64,000 nt of DNA from Agapanthus africanus (taxonomy: Eukaryota > Streptophyta > Magnoliopsida > Asparagales > Amaryllidaceae): positions 317,426,361 to 317,490,360 of the forward strand of contig JASDDO010000006.1 of the NCBI GenBank assembly GCA_030015575.1, given 5' to 3'. The position numbers were made by a program, and so were the translations under genes. Every line of letters starts with the position of its first letter. Positions within the stretch are counted from its first letter, which is position 1. Positions 22,886-34,028 of this stretch are shown piece by piece. A model generated the notes under the pieces. It worked only from the letters and a program-made list of their open reading frames with translations. It did no database searches and was not told the origin of the DNA.

Positions 22886-22925
22886 TTTCTATCGGATACC
22901 ATGACTCATTAGCTTAAACCTTTTG
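22563..22925 (-). mobile_element. TRIM-like remnant in the FLA leader intron
   Basis: The left part (22563-22632) resembles the LTR of the TRIM at 10177-10466: CCTGCC near one end, then AAAACTCCAAAAATATGATGACGGTTGAGG, ending ATTCTAACA. On the minus strand at about 22905, TGGTATCCGATAG resembles that element's primer-binding site. The second LTR is poorly recognisable. It is broken and older-looking than the fimbrin copy. Confidence 0.45.
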
Positions 22926-23224
22926 ATTAAATTAAGCGTTTGTTAGCAGGATACATCAGGATCATGTTACTGGCTCTACATTGATCCAAGCATCAAGGCC
23001 ATCTAAATATATAGTCACTCACTTATATCGCGAGGTTTTCCATTGGCACAAGTAAATATTTGGCTTCGACACCCACTGGTTCAAATTTTTTGGTTATAGA
23101 ATAAGCACGATATAGGTGAGCACGATATAGGTGAGCACCTTTGGTCAAGAACAAAAGTAATACCAATTTTTTTTAGATGTGAACCAATGTGCATAGATGT
23201 TACTATGGTTTTCTTCTATGGATA

Positions 23225-23444
23225 TTCTCGATTTAGGCCAAGGCAAAAGGGAAGACCAAAGAAAAAGTGGACGGAGGCGATACGAAAAGATAGGATGCCA
23301 AAGGCCTTAATAAAAATATATATTGTTCGATAGGAGTGATGGAGGCGGAGGATCCATGTGCACAACCCGGCGTGATTCTCGTGTTGGTTCATGTAGCCTA
23401 CCCCATATATGCTTGGGATAAAGGCTCAGTTGTTCTTGTTCATA
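23225..23444 (+). mobile_element. LINE (L1-type) 3' end fragment
   Basis: Conceptual translation from 23235 gives RQKGRPKKKWTEAIRKD, the conserved C-terminal RGRPKKTW-type motif of plant L1 reverse-transcriptase proteins. After frame changes, WRRRIHV- and RATxxG-like remnants follow. The tail GGGATAAAGGCTCAGTTGTTC resembles the usual plant LINE 3' end with TTG repeats. Only the last ~220 bp are present, so it is a 5'-truncated, decayed copy, opposite in direction to FLA and inside its inferred leader intron. Confidence 0.7.
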
Positions 23445-24189
23445 ATCACCGAAAACTAAACCCACAGAATCATTTAATAAAGTATTAGATTGATGTAATG
23501 GAAATATCAAAGGTTCATTAACAGGATAAGAGAAATTAGGGTGACATGCAGTGAATAATTTAACATCCCAAATTACCATTTTCTGGTAAGATCTAAAGAT
23601 ACAACCCAAATGATTTTAAGATAGCAACACAATAAAAATACAGTGCATATCAAGTCCATTAATTCAATTCTAAACACAAAAATATTAACAAGGGGGTAAA
23701 AGAGATCATAAAAAACATAACTTTCTACAAAATAAAATAAAAATACAAGCAAATCTACCGTTTCACTAAATTAGGCAAGGAAAAAAATGATCCTGATGGC
23801 AAATCTGAAACCCTCTACCAAAATTAACCCCCAAGAAGGAATAATATAGTGACATCATGAAGATCTTAAGAAAGCAAACAAAAAAAAATATATCCATCAA
23901 TAAAAATGTGAACTTTAGTGAACCAGCAGAAATGCAAAGTTCAAAAATAGCATATATCACTCTAAATAACTTCTAAACAACACAAAATGAGCAAATTAAG
24001 GAGAAAATGCCTATAGATCTAGGAATTTGGCAATGTACCAACAATTTCCATATCAAATGCAACAAAATGCATGAAATTTTAGACTTCAAAAGATCAAAGC
24101 ATAAAGCACAAGAACAAACCTCAATGAAGCAAGAAGAAGAGGAAGCCAAACAAAGCACAAGGCAGATGCAAGAGTGAGAGGGGGCTAAT

Positions 24190-24197
24190 TATATAAA
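24190..24197 (-). promoter_or_regulatory. TATA box, probable FLA promoter
   Basis: TTTATATA on the minus strand, followed after about 30 nt by a CT-rich segment suited to transcription start (about 24160-24167) and then a splice donor at 24120. It is the best core-promoter candidate upstream of the FLA coding region. Confidence 0.5.
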
Positions 24198-24199
24198 GT

Positions 24200-25679
24200 G
24201 AGAATGTGAAAAAATAAAAATAAAAATAAAAATGGAATTTTTATTATTTGGGTGGCAGCTGGTGAGGGGCAGTAGGTGGAGGCACTCAAATATACAAATG
24301 TGTTTTTTGTTGTTTTATTTTATCTTGGAGGTTGTAAAGAGACCTAAACGATATTGTAGGCTTGAAGACAACACATTTCAAGTATAGTTTTGCAAATTGA
24401 CTCCTCAACTAAAAAAATCAGATCCAGTTTTTCAAAACTTGTACTCTACACCTTCAACGAATTTATCATGAGTGGAGGGGGTGCTCTCCAATTTCTCAGC
24501 AATTTTTTAATATTATCCCATGAATCATGTGAGCAGGGGCTTGAGAAATCAAGATCTTCTGCTGCGATAAAATCTCTATTTTTTAGACTTAATTTCGGCT
24601 AAGTATCAAAAGAGAGAAAAAATGATCAGCTGCTCTTTTTGTCAAGTTTAACTTTCTTAAGTTTCATTTGATTAATATTTATATATTTTCCGTTTAAGCT
24701 TACAATATCTAGCTGAAACTTGATGCAAGCAGATGACAATAATTTAATTCTTATAGTTTTGTAGGTTCAAGTCCAAGGGTCACAGTTTTACTAATTAAGC
24801 ATCAACTTAGTGTGAATAGTTTCCGCTAATCAATTACAAACACTGTTAACAACGGCCTTTTTCTATAACACAAGCCCACTTTAAACTATGGTTGCTTTTG
24901 GTTCATGGAATTGAAGATCACCGGGAATACTCGCAAATTTCAAGAAATCTTACATTAACATATTTGGTGTATTTTAATCATTTCCGGTAATATATGTATG
25001 GGCAACTGTCGATCGACGGCGAGGCCGGCAACGCACGGCCGACCGATGAGCAGCCGGCAACGGGCCGCGGGGCCGGCCGGCGACGAACTACGGCCGGCCG
25101 GCAGCAAACGTCCAATTAACGGTTGACGGGCCGGTGATCAATCGGCAATGACCGGTGGCCAGCCGGTGGACAACCGACTATGGACGGCGGGGCTAGTTGG
25201 TGAACGATCGGCGATGACCGGTAACCAGCCGCAGCGACGGTCGATCGGCGGCGGGACGGCCGGTGGACGACCGACGATGGACGGCGCGGCCTGCTGGCCG
25301 GCAGGTGGCGAGGAAGGCCGGCGGCGGATAGTCGTGGCTCATTTCATATTAGACGGGAATATTTCGTGGTAATTTAGGATAGACACATGTTTTTAGGAGG
25401 AATGGATTATCATGGGGTCATTTGATTACCATGGCAATCTTATTTACCCGAAAATATATTTTACGCTTAAACAAGTATGGTAATATTTCATTGTAGTCTA
25501 AGATTAACTCCTACCAACCCTATGCTAATAGGGATTATTTTAAACATTGCTCCTCACATTTAAATATTTCATTTAATCTGAATACTTTAATATTTCTTCT
25601 TTAAATCGCGCGCTCAAGTTACTTCAAATTGTCAATCTAAATTTAACATACTATTACTAAGTTAACCACGGTTACTTTC
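24200..25679. other. Intergenic sequence with a GC-rich island
   Basis: AT-rich sequence flanks a GC-rich, GGCCGGC- and CGACGG-rich island at about 25010-25345. The island consists of loosely repeated variants of a GGCCGGTGGACGACCGACGATGG-like motif. No gene is recognisable and the open frames in the island reflect base composition. The final bases CTTTC (25675-25679) are the left target duplication of the Tat-A element. Confidence 0.5.
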
Positions 25680-26445
25680 TGATGGAGGGTGGAATCTCCT
25701 TCAGATGTTGTCTTCCGTTGATCTGTCGATGGCTGCGATTGACGGCTGGGATTTGATCTGGGGCTTGATCTCCTGCGATGTGTGGATCGCAATGGGTTGG
25801 AGAAGATTTGCGCCGAGTACCTGCAAGGAAGTCCCGGGGTGGTTTGGCACCACCGAGGACCCTCCGACGATCAAGTCAGTAACAAGATCCGAGCAGAGTA
25901 TCGGCTCAGTGGAGTAAAAAATGGCTTACTTGATCCCTCTGGGAGAGGAGTTTATATAGCGGCGGCAGCATGCAGGGGCCAGCGCGAGAATTACGCCGGC
26001 CGTTACGCTCCCGATGTCACGTCCGCGTGATAAGCGGATCCTCTCATTAATGGCGAAACGGGCTCGTTAATGGGGATCGTAATGGCATGGAACGTGGGAT
26101 GTGGCCGGTGAAGATCTCGCGCATGGCGAGATTCACGGAGCGGCGGTTACGCCTGCGGGTGGTATCGTTGGTCGGTCGATGAGACAGAGGAAAATAGCCA
26201 CGGCGGGAGAGCTCGGGGGTGAGCGGGAGAGCCGAGGCATCTTGGTCCTGTGATAGCTCGGAGGCAGGCTGGGAGGCCGAGGAAGCCAATTTGTGCATGG
26301 GGGCTCTGAGGAGAGCCAGCTTGTGCTTGCGGGTCGGGCACAGGGGTGGCCTGGTCGGCCCCTGTAGGCCCTTTCTTCTGATCTCTCAGACACGTCATCT
26401 GCCACGTGTCATGATCTGGGAGATTGCCGATATCGAGCATCATCA
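25680..26445 (-). repeat. Tat-A 3' LTR
   Basis: A 766-bp copy, starting TGATGATGCTCG and ending CCCTCCATCA on the minus strand. It contains a CTATATAAA box near 25952-25960. The adjacent polypurine tract reads GAGAGTGGGGGGCTAA on the minus strand. Confidence 0.9.
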
Positions 26446-26946
26446 TTAGCCCCCCACTCTCGTCCTGACCAGCTGACGGGTCGGGTCGAGAGTGGACTGT
26501 CGGGCCACCCAGGGTGAGCTCCCTTCGAAGATATCGTCGGGACGTGTCCCCGGGCAATCTGTTATCTTTTCTGCCAGCGAATCATGGGCGAGATCTCTGC
26601 ATTTAAAGAAGGTGCGCCGGTTCGTGCGTTCCGTCCCTGAAGCGACGGCCCAAGTGTCGAGCGTCGGTTGGACGACGCGACGTGTTGTAGACCTACGGCG
26701 TCTGATGGGATGCAGCCCAATGCTGGAGTGACAGGTGGAGCAATCGGGGTCGTCGGACGCGAGGAGTCGTTTTGGTGGAGGATGAAGAGCGCCGTTGGAT
26801 GAGGGCGATGGCAGCAATAAATAGGGATAGGGTCCAATCCGGGGCCCCTATCTCTCCATATTTTCCTCGCTTTAAGTCCTGATAGCTCGGTGTTCTTCTT
26901 CTTTCTTCTGCTTTTGCCTCCCAAGGATCCCTCTTCCCCAGATTAG

Positions 26947-28950
26947 ATGTCTTCATTTGTAGAGTCTGTAGATGTGGTAGGAGTAGGCTCTAGGGACCCT
27001 CCAGTCGAGCCCGAGTCTTCCCGGGGAGCAGGGGTCAGATCCTCTTCCCGGGATCGTGCGACTGGGGCAATTCCCAGGGAGGAGGCGGCGGACGCCGCTC
27101 CTGGCGCGCCGTCCTTAATGAGGCACGAGGATGAGCTCACCAACGCTCGGGCTCGCTTCCATATCCCTTCTGGCTATACGCTTCGCTTGGTCAAGGAAGG
27201 AGAGAGGGCGGACCAAGTACGGGGTGGAGAGATCGCCCTGTACCTGGAAGCCTTTTGGGGCGGAATGCGCCTGCCCTTCCCTCCGGAGGTCGTCGAAGCG
27301 TTGAACTTCTTCGGGTTAGCTAGTGCCAAACTCATGGAGGATCCTCCTCGGGTTCCTGGTCCGCCTGAAGCTACAGGCAGTCCCCTTCAGTCTCTCCATC
27401 CTTGATTCCTCTCTCCTCTTCAAAAATCATCCTGGGGGTCGAGCGGGAGATCCGAGGTGGGTCCACCTCTCCTTTAGGAAGCGACAGGGGGTGCCGCCAG
27501 GTTAGGAGTTGTAGTCTTGCCTTCTTCTATCCATGATTGGAAGAAGAAGTTCTTCTTTGTTGCGCCGCCCGAGGGCGAGGACTGACCCGTGCCGACCCAA
27601 TGGTCAAGGGATAAGTGCTTCCCGGGAAATCAGTCAAATGACCCCGCCGCGGTGAGAGTGGCGTCGTGGGAGCCTATTCCCCGACCTGACGTACTGCTGT
27701 CTGAGCGGGCCTTGAGTTGGGCCGGGCTCAGCCTCGTCGAGTTCGTCGGTGAGTTAGGCTTGCGTTTTGCTTTATTTTTGTATGCGGCGCTGACTCCACT
27801 GTATCTTGTTTTGTGCAGAACCCATGAATATGAACGAGCTCCGAGCCTCCATGCGGCAGCCGAAGAAGGGCCCGAAGGCTGGAAGCGCCAGCTCTTCCCC
27901 CTCGAAGCCTGTCCCAGTTCCTTCGGCCGCCGTCCCGGTGCCTCCGGTGGCCGTACCTCCTCAGCGTTCGGGGGCAGGCCCCGCCCCGGAGTCCAGCAAA
28001 GCGCCGAGCCGGAAGTGGGTACGTGAACAGGAGGGACCAACCTCGGAGGAGGAGACCGGGTCTCCATCAGCCCCCTCAAGAGGGTCTATCGAAGGGCTCC
28101 TCGGACCCCGGCCTCCCCGATCATGGTGGAGGAGGAGGGCCTCTGCTTTGCGGTGCCCTTGGGGCTCGCCGTCGCCGACAGCCTGCTGTTCGACATCGAG
28201 AAGTCGACAGGGGGCAGGGTCCCCGGGAGGACCCTCAGAGGCCAGATGGCGTCCATTGCCCAAGAGGCCGTGCAGGTAAGCGCTCGGCTATTCATGAAAT
28301 TTGGTGCCTCCTTTGTCTTTCTGACCTCTCTTTGATTATTTCAGGTCCTCCAACATGTCGCCCTCGCTATCCGCATGGAGGAAGAGGTGATAACCCCGGC
28401 GATGAAGGCCGCGGGCTAGCTTACCTTGCTGGAGGAGAGCTCCAAGCTGGAGCTGGAGGCGGTGATGGTAAGGGTCGCCGCTCTGGAGGGCGAGGTGGAG
28501 GCCGGGAAGCAGGAGGCGGCCGCTGCGGCGCGGGCGGCGGCGGCGGCTTCGAAGCAGGAGGCTTCCTGGCACCATGAGGCCACCCTGGCCTCCAAGGCCA
28601 AGCTCCAGGACGCCAGGGTGCTCGTCGGCACCATGAATAAGATGGTGGAGGCCCTCCGGAAGGAGTTGGAGGCGGCGGCCGAGGAGGTGAAGCGGGCCAA
28701 TCTCGGGGCGGCTAAGGCGGTGGAGGACTATAAGAAGTCGAAAGACTACTACTCCGACATAGCCGTGGCCACTACGAACATCTGGCACGAGGCCCTCGAC
28801 GCCGTCAAGGCTCGGATGCCGGAGTTCACTGATGAAGAGCTCCGGACCGAATACCCCCTCGCGGGTGCCGACGATAGGGGGACGACCTCGGAGAAGAAGA
28901 GGTCCCTGACGAGGAAGTGGTCGAGGACTCTACCCGAGCCGTGGTAGATA
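26947..28950 (+). CDS. Tat-A antisense extra ORF region (gypsy-type putative transposon protein, PF04195-like, plus coiled coil)
   Basis: This region codes on the strand opposite to gag. The first part (26947-27405) contains IPSGYTLRLVKEGER and GEIALYLEAFWGGMRLPFP, which match my memory of the 'putative gypsy type transposon' domain (Pfam PF04195), a protein carried in reverse orientation by Tat-lineage elements. The middle (27830-28270) is Pro/Ser/Ala-rich. The last part (28426-28947) is a long Ala/Glu/Lys coiled coil. Intron-like GT...AG stretches lie at about 27751-27819 and 28276-28345. Overall coding capacity looks broken or spliced; I did not attempt a full protein. Its function is unknown. 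It belongs to the element, not to the host. Confidence 0.65.
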
Positions 28951-29369
28951 TTGAGGTTCCCGGGGTCGCGCCTGGCCCCGATGCCTCAAGCTCCTCGTCT
29001 TCCTGCTTTTTTATTTTGCCTCATCGGGAATTTCGTAAGGCTGGGGAGCCCCCAATACCTTTGTGAAGAATTTCGTTTGTGCGAATAAAACTTTTGTTGT
29101 TTCATTGCTTGCATATTATCCTTTGTTTGTGAAGAATACTCGTAGAATATTCGGATTTGCACTGTTGAGCTTCCATGTCAGGTCAGTTCTTTGTCTGGCG
29201 ATCGCGTGTCGAGTTGATTTCGTTGGAAAGAAAGTATCTCCATGGCCTCGAAGTCAAGAAGGGATCGCTTAGGCTTATATAGACCTGGTGTCTATTGGAG
29301 ATTGCTTCAGATTGGCGGCGTTTGATGGGCGGTAGGCTGCCCACTGCAGATGTGTCGAGCCGAAGAGAA

Positions 29370-31345
29370 CTCGGTGCCTCACTTTGAGGGCTTCAGATGC
29401 CTCTTGGCTAGGGCTTTAATCCCTGGCGTCGTGGGTAGGGAGATACCAGCCGGGGATGACCGAGCAGGGTAGCCGCTCGGCTGCCTCGTGGGGAGGGCTT
29501 GGATCCCTGGCGTCGTGGGTAGGGAGCTACCAGCCGGGAATGACCGAGCAGGGTAGCCGCTCGGCTGTCTTGTGGGGAGGGCTTGGATCCCTGGCGTCGT
29601 GGGTAAGGAGCTACCAGACGGGGATAACCGAGCAGAGTAGCCGCTCAATGCCTCTTGGCGAGGGCTTGGATCCCTGGCGTCATGGGTAGGGAGCTACCGG
29701 CCGGGGATGACCGAGCAGGGTAGCATCTCGGTGCCTCTTGGCAAGGGCTTGGATCCCTGGCGTCGTGGGTAGGGAGCTACCGGCCGGGGATGACCGAGCA
29801 GGGTAGCCGCTCGGTGCCTCTTGGCGAGGGCTTGGATCCCTGGCGTCGTGGGTAGGGAGCTACCAACCGGGAATGACCGAGCAGGGTAGCCGCTCGGCTG
29901 CCTCATGGGGAGGGCTTGGATCCCTGGCGTCGTGGGTAGGGAGCTACCAGACGGGGATAACCGAGCAGGGTAGCCGCTCGGTGCCTCTTGGCAAGGGCTT
30001 GGATCCCTGGCGTCATGGGTAGGGAGCTACCGACTGGGGATGACTGAGCATGGTAGCCGCTCGGTGCCTCTTGGCGAGGGCTTGGATCCCTGGCGTCGTG
30101 GGTAGGGAGCTACCGGCCGAGGATGACCGAGCAGGGTAGCCGCTCGGTGCCTCTTGGCGAGGGCTTGGATCTCTGGCGTCGTGGGTAGGGAGCTACCGGC
30201 CGAGGATGACCGAGCAGGGTAGCCGCTCGGTGCCTCTTGGCGAGGGCTTGGATCTCTGGCGTCGTGGGTAGGGACCTACCAGCTGGGGATAACCGAGCAG
30301 GGTAGCTGCTTGGTGCCTCTTGGCGAGGGCTTTGATCCCTGGCGTCGTGGGTAGGGACCTACCAGCCGGGGATGACCGAGCAAGGGTCGGGCTCGGCCGC
30401 CTCTAGGGAGGGCTTTGATCCTTCATGACGGGGGCCGAGTAGGGTTACTACCCGTGCCTCTTGGCGAGGACTTTGATCCCTGTTGGTTGTGGTAGGAATC
30501 TACCAGCCGGGGATAGCCGTGCAAGGGTCAGGCTCGGCCGCCTCTAGGGAGGACTTTGATCCTTAGCGCGGGAGGGGTTGTAAAAAGCCTACTAAGGATG
30601 GGGACCGAGTAGGGTTACTGCCCGGTGCCTCTTGGCGAGGGCTTTTGTCCTTTAGGATGGGGCCAAGCAGGGTTACTGCCCGGTGCCTCTTGGCGAGGGC
30701 TTTGATCCCTGGCGTCATGGGTAGGGAACTACCGCCCGGGGATAGCCGAGCAGGGTAGCTGCTCGGCTGCGTCTAGGCGAGGGCTTTGATCCTTAGCGTT
30801 GAAGGGGCCGTAGGAGGCCTGCTAAGGATAACCGTATAGTGAAGCTGCGCGATTGCCTCTTGGCGAGGGCTTTGATCCTCGGCGTTGTGTGTAGGGAAGC
30901 TACCGGCCAGGGATAGCCGGGCAGGGTAGCTGCGCGGCTGCCTCTAGACGAGGGCTTTGATCCTTGGCGCTGGAGGGGCCGTAGGAGGCCTTTTAAGGAT
31001 AACCGGGTAGTGAAGCTGCGCGGTTGCCTCTTGGCGAGGGCTTTGATCCCTGGCGTTGTGTGTAGGGAAGCTACCGGCCAGGGATAGCCGGGCAGGGTAG
31101 CTGCGCGGCTGCCTCTAGACGTGGGATCCTTAGCGTTGAAGGGTCCGTAGGAAACCTGCTAAGGATAACTGGGCAGTGTAGCTGCACGGTTGCCTCTTGG
31201 CGAGGGCTTTGATCCCTGGCGTTGTGTGTAGGGAAGCTACCGGCCAGGGATAGCCGGGCAGGGTAGCTGCGCGGCTGCCTCTAGACGAGGGCTTTGATCC
31301 TTAGCGCTGGAGGGGCCGTAGGAGGCCTGCTAAGGATAACCGGGC
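29370..31345. repeat. Tat-A internal tandem array, ~83-bp unit
   Basis: About two dozen diverged copies of a GC-rich unit of about 83 bp (key parts GGGCTTGGATCCCTGGCG, GTGGGTAGGGAGCTACC, GATGACCGAGCAGGG). The left half (29380-30300) is the more regular. Toward 31300 the units alternate between two forms, one with GATCCTTAGCG...GGGGCCGTAGGAGGCC, giving a higher-order pattern. It occupies the place between gag and the antisense gene where pol would normally lie. Confidence 0.9.
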
Positions 31346-31719
31346 AATGTTCCATTGATCTTTTTTTTATTTTTTTTGAATAAATAAGGCTGTTTTCTTC
31401 TTTTTCGCAATGTTCCATCGATCTTTTTTGTTACATAAGCAGCAGATTCTAGGAAGAGTTTACATTGCCTTTGAAAAAGAAGTACATGCTAGTAGATGAC
31501 CTTATCTGCACAGTCCGAGCCCCTCGGATGCTTGTTGGTCTCCAAGCTCGGCAGTGGGTACTGGGCTCCGCGGGCGCCGGACGTATCATCTATTGATACG
31601 AGCATGATTTGGCCGATGGTCAGCTCGGCGGGAGATGGACGTTGCTCCTGCTCGCGGTCGTCTTGCTGCTTATCCCTCAGGTAGGCGGCAAGGTGCCCTG
31701 ATCTGATGAGTTCCTCGAT

Positions 31720-33192
31720 TTAGTCCCGGAGCTTGCAACTCTCCATGGAGTGGCCGAGCGACCTGTAGAAACCGCAGTAGGGGCCCCGGGTTCGTTTCGA
31801 GGCCTGACGCGGGATCAGAGGGAACTTGAAGAACCCCTCGCCCTTAGCCTCCTCCAGTAGCACTGCTTGGGAGATGTTGAGCGGGGTGTACTCCTGGAAC
31901 TTCGGATGGTAGGGCTGCTGACGCTCTGGTCTCTCTTCCCTTGCCCTCTTCTTCTGGTCGGGTCGGTCTGTCCGGGGAAGGTTCGCATTCACCTCGGACT
32001 CGAGCTGGACTTCGCGCTCGGTCCATGCCTTCACTTCGGTTATGGTCTTAGGTTGAGCCAGTGCAAAGGAGCGTAGCCACTCCTTGTGCCTGAGACCTGA
32101 CCTGAGTGCCCTGATGACTGTTTCGTCCCGGTGCTCGGGGACCTCAAGAAGGGCGTTTTAGAAGCGGGTGACGTAAGCTTTGAACGTCTCCTTGTCCCCA
32201 CTCTTGATTGTGAAGAGGTAGTTGACTGTGCACTTCTGCCGACGGTTCCCGACGAAGTGGCAGAGGAACCGAGTGGCCAGCTCGTCGAAGGTTGAAATCG
32301 AGCGAGGCTCGAGTCCTCGGAACCAGTCCCACCCGGAGCGGATGAGGGTGGCCGGGAAAGCTCGGCACTGGGCGGCGTTGGAGCGGTCTTGGAAACTCAT
32401 CCCCGCGGTGAAAGCATCCAAATGGTCCTTCGGGTCGGTTTTCCCGTCAAAGAGAGAGACCTTTGGGGGCTTGTTGCGCGAGGATACATGGACGGCGAGC
32501 AGCTCCTCGGTGAATGTCTTGGTGAGGAAGTCGGCGGCATACTTAGCCCTGTCGCCCGAGAGGTGACCTTCCCGACGTATGCCCTCGATCTTCTTCTCGA
32601 GGGCGTTGAGTCGGCCGTGGTACCCCGAGGATTCAGCACCCCCCGATCCCTGGCCTTTGCTGTGGGAGACCCGCGTCTGGGCGCGGCCCCGGTTCCTCTC
32701 GATGAGGTTCCTCAGATTCCCGGGCAAGGTGGCCCTCGAGCCGCCGTGGCGAGCCCCGTCCTCGCGACCCCATCGAGGGAGGGGGTGTTGGTCATGCCTG
32801 GGAACATGCGAGCTGACCGACATCTCTTCGGGAGGGTAAGGGTCGCGAGGAGGCTCGAGGCGAGGCGCCCTGGCGGCGGATCTTGGCATGGAGTTGTGGG
32901 GCGTCTAGCGGGCTGCAGAGAGTACCGGTCCGGGAGATCTGTGGCCGTGGGAGGTAGCTTGTCGGTGGTCGGCCGTGCCGACGCGGGCGGAGTCTTCTCG
33001 AGGCGGAGGAGCGACGATCTGGGGTTCAGGCCCTGCCGTTTGGATGCGGACGAGTGCCTCTACGATGGACGCTAGTCGGTCTATTCGGCCGGTAAGGGCG
33101 TTGATGACAATCGCCGGGGGAAGTTCATCCGCGTCTCCGTTGAGGGGAAGGCGGTGGCTGGTGCTTGGATCGTCTTGAGGATTGCTCGCCAT
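31720..33192 (-). CDS. Tat-A gag region (broken)
   Basis: The N-terminal part (33192 downward) begins MASNPQDDPSTSHRLP just inside the primer-binding site. The central part (32889-32158) holds the retrotransposon gag core: DHLDAFTAGM, then CRAFPATLIRSGWDWFRGL, then FDELATRFLCHF and KETFKAYVTRF. The C-terminal part contains a zinc-knuckle-like CGFYRSLGHSMESCKLRD. It would form the capsid/nucleocapsid of the particle. The reading frame is interrupted in about two or three places. Confidence 0.8.
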
Positions 33193-33257
33193 TGGAGTGA
33201 GATCGGGAGGCGAACTTTTGTTTTTATGGAATTTACGTTCCCACAGACGGCGCCAGC

Positions 33258-34023
33258 TGATGGAGGGTGGAATCTCCTTTAAATGTTGTCTCCCGTTGAT
33301 CTGCCGATGGCTACGATTGACGGCTGGGATTTGATCTAGGGCTTGATCTCCTGCGATGTGTGGATCTCAATGGGTTGGAGGAGATTTGCGCCGAGTACCT
33401 GCAAGGAAGTCCCGAGGTGGTTTGGTACCACCGAGGACCTTCCGATGATCAAGTCAGTAATAAGATTCGAGCAGAGTAACGGCTTAGTGGAGTAAAAAAT
33501 GGCTTACTTGATCCCTCTGGGAGAAGGGTTTATATAGCGGCGGCAGCATGCAGGGGCAGGCACGAGAATCACGCCGGCCGTTACGCTCCCGACGTCACGC
33601 CTGCGTGATAAGCGGATCCTCCCATTAATGGCGAGACAGGCTCGTTAATGGGGATCGTAATAGCGTGGAACGTGGGATGTGGCCGGCAGAGATCTCGCGC
33701 ATGGCGAGATTCACGGAGCGGTGGTTACACCTGCGAGTGGTACTGTTGGTTGGTCGATGAGACCGAGGAAAATGGCCTCGGCGGGAGAGCTCGGGGGCGA
33801 GCGAGAGAGCTGAGGCATCTTGGTCCTGTGATAGCTCGGAGGCGAGCTGGGAGGCCGAGGAAGCCAATTTGTGCATGGGGGCTCTGAGGAGAGCCAGCTT
33901 GTGTTTGCGGGTCGGGCACAGGGATGGCCTGGTTGGCCCCTGTAGGCTCTTTCTTCTGAGCTCTGGGACACGTCATCTGCCACATGTCACGATCTGGGAG
34001 ATCGCCGATATCGAGCATCATCA
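33258..34023 (-). repeat. Tat-A 5' LTR
   Basis: A 766-bp copy of the same length as the 3' LTR. The primer-binding site directly abuts it at 33239-33257 (minus strand TGGCGCCGTCTGTGGGAAC). The promoter TATA is at about 33529-33537. Confidence 0.9.
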
Positions 34024-34028
34024 CTTTC

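Larger units (their letters stand above)
22404..24166 (-). other. FLA: FLA 5'UTR with probable 1.7-kb leader intron
   Basis: Upstream of the ATG a CATGCAG|G acceptor (exon side from 22434) pairs with a TTGAG|GTTTGT donor (exon side ending 24120), giving a leader intron at 22435-24119. The first exon would run from about 24166 to 24120, roughly 30 nt below a TATA box at 24190-24197, and is CT-rich like many plant leaders. The intron contains a TRIM-like remnant, a LINE 3' fragment and a local duplication. This rests on signal spacing only; the transcript could instead start near 22450. Confidence 0.5.
25680..34023 (-). mobile_element. Tat-A: non-autonomous Tat/Retand-type Ty3/gypsy element with antisense extra gene
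   Basis: An 8.34-kb element with two 766-bp LTRs (25680-26445 and 33258-34023) and a 5-bp target duplication, CTTTC, at 25675-25679 and 34024-34028. Read on the minus strand it has 5' LTR, a TGGCGCCGTCTGTGGGAAC primer-binding site (33239-33257), gag (about 33192-31720), a long 83-bp tandem array (29370-31345), a region encoding an extra protein on the opposite strand (26947-28950), a polypurine tract (26446-26462) and 3' LTR. I see no protease, reverse transcriptase, RNase H or integrase, so it must have moved using proteins of relatives. The LTRs differ by roughly 6% over the first 300 bp compared by eye, implying an age of order a few million years at commonly used plant rates. Its gag is broken in two or three places. 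Confidence 0.9.

Noticed and set aside
29379-29906. Pro/Ser/Thr-rich repeat proteins in the Tat-A array
   Set aside because: Short frames alternate between strands and break with each unit variant; they are by-products of the 83-bp tandem repeat.
32389-33075. Plus-strand frame of 228 codons
   Set aside because: It is the reverse of the Tat-A gag core, which has recognisable motifs on the minus strand, so the plus frame is a GC-rich shadow.
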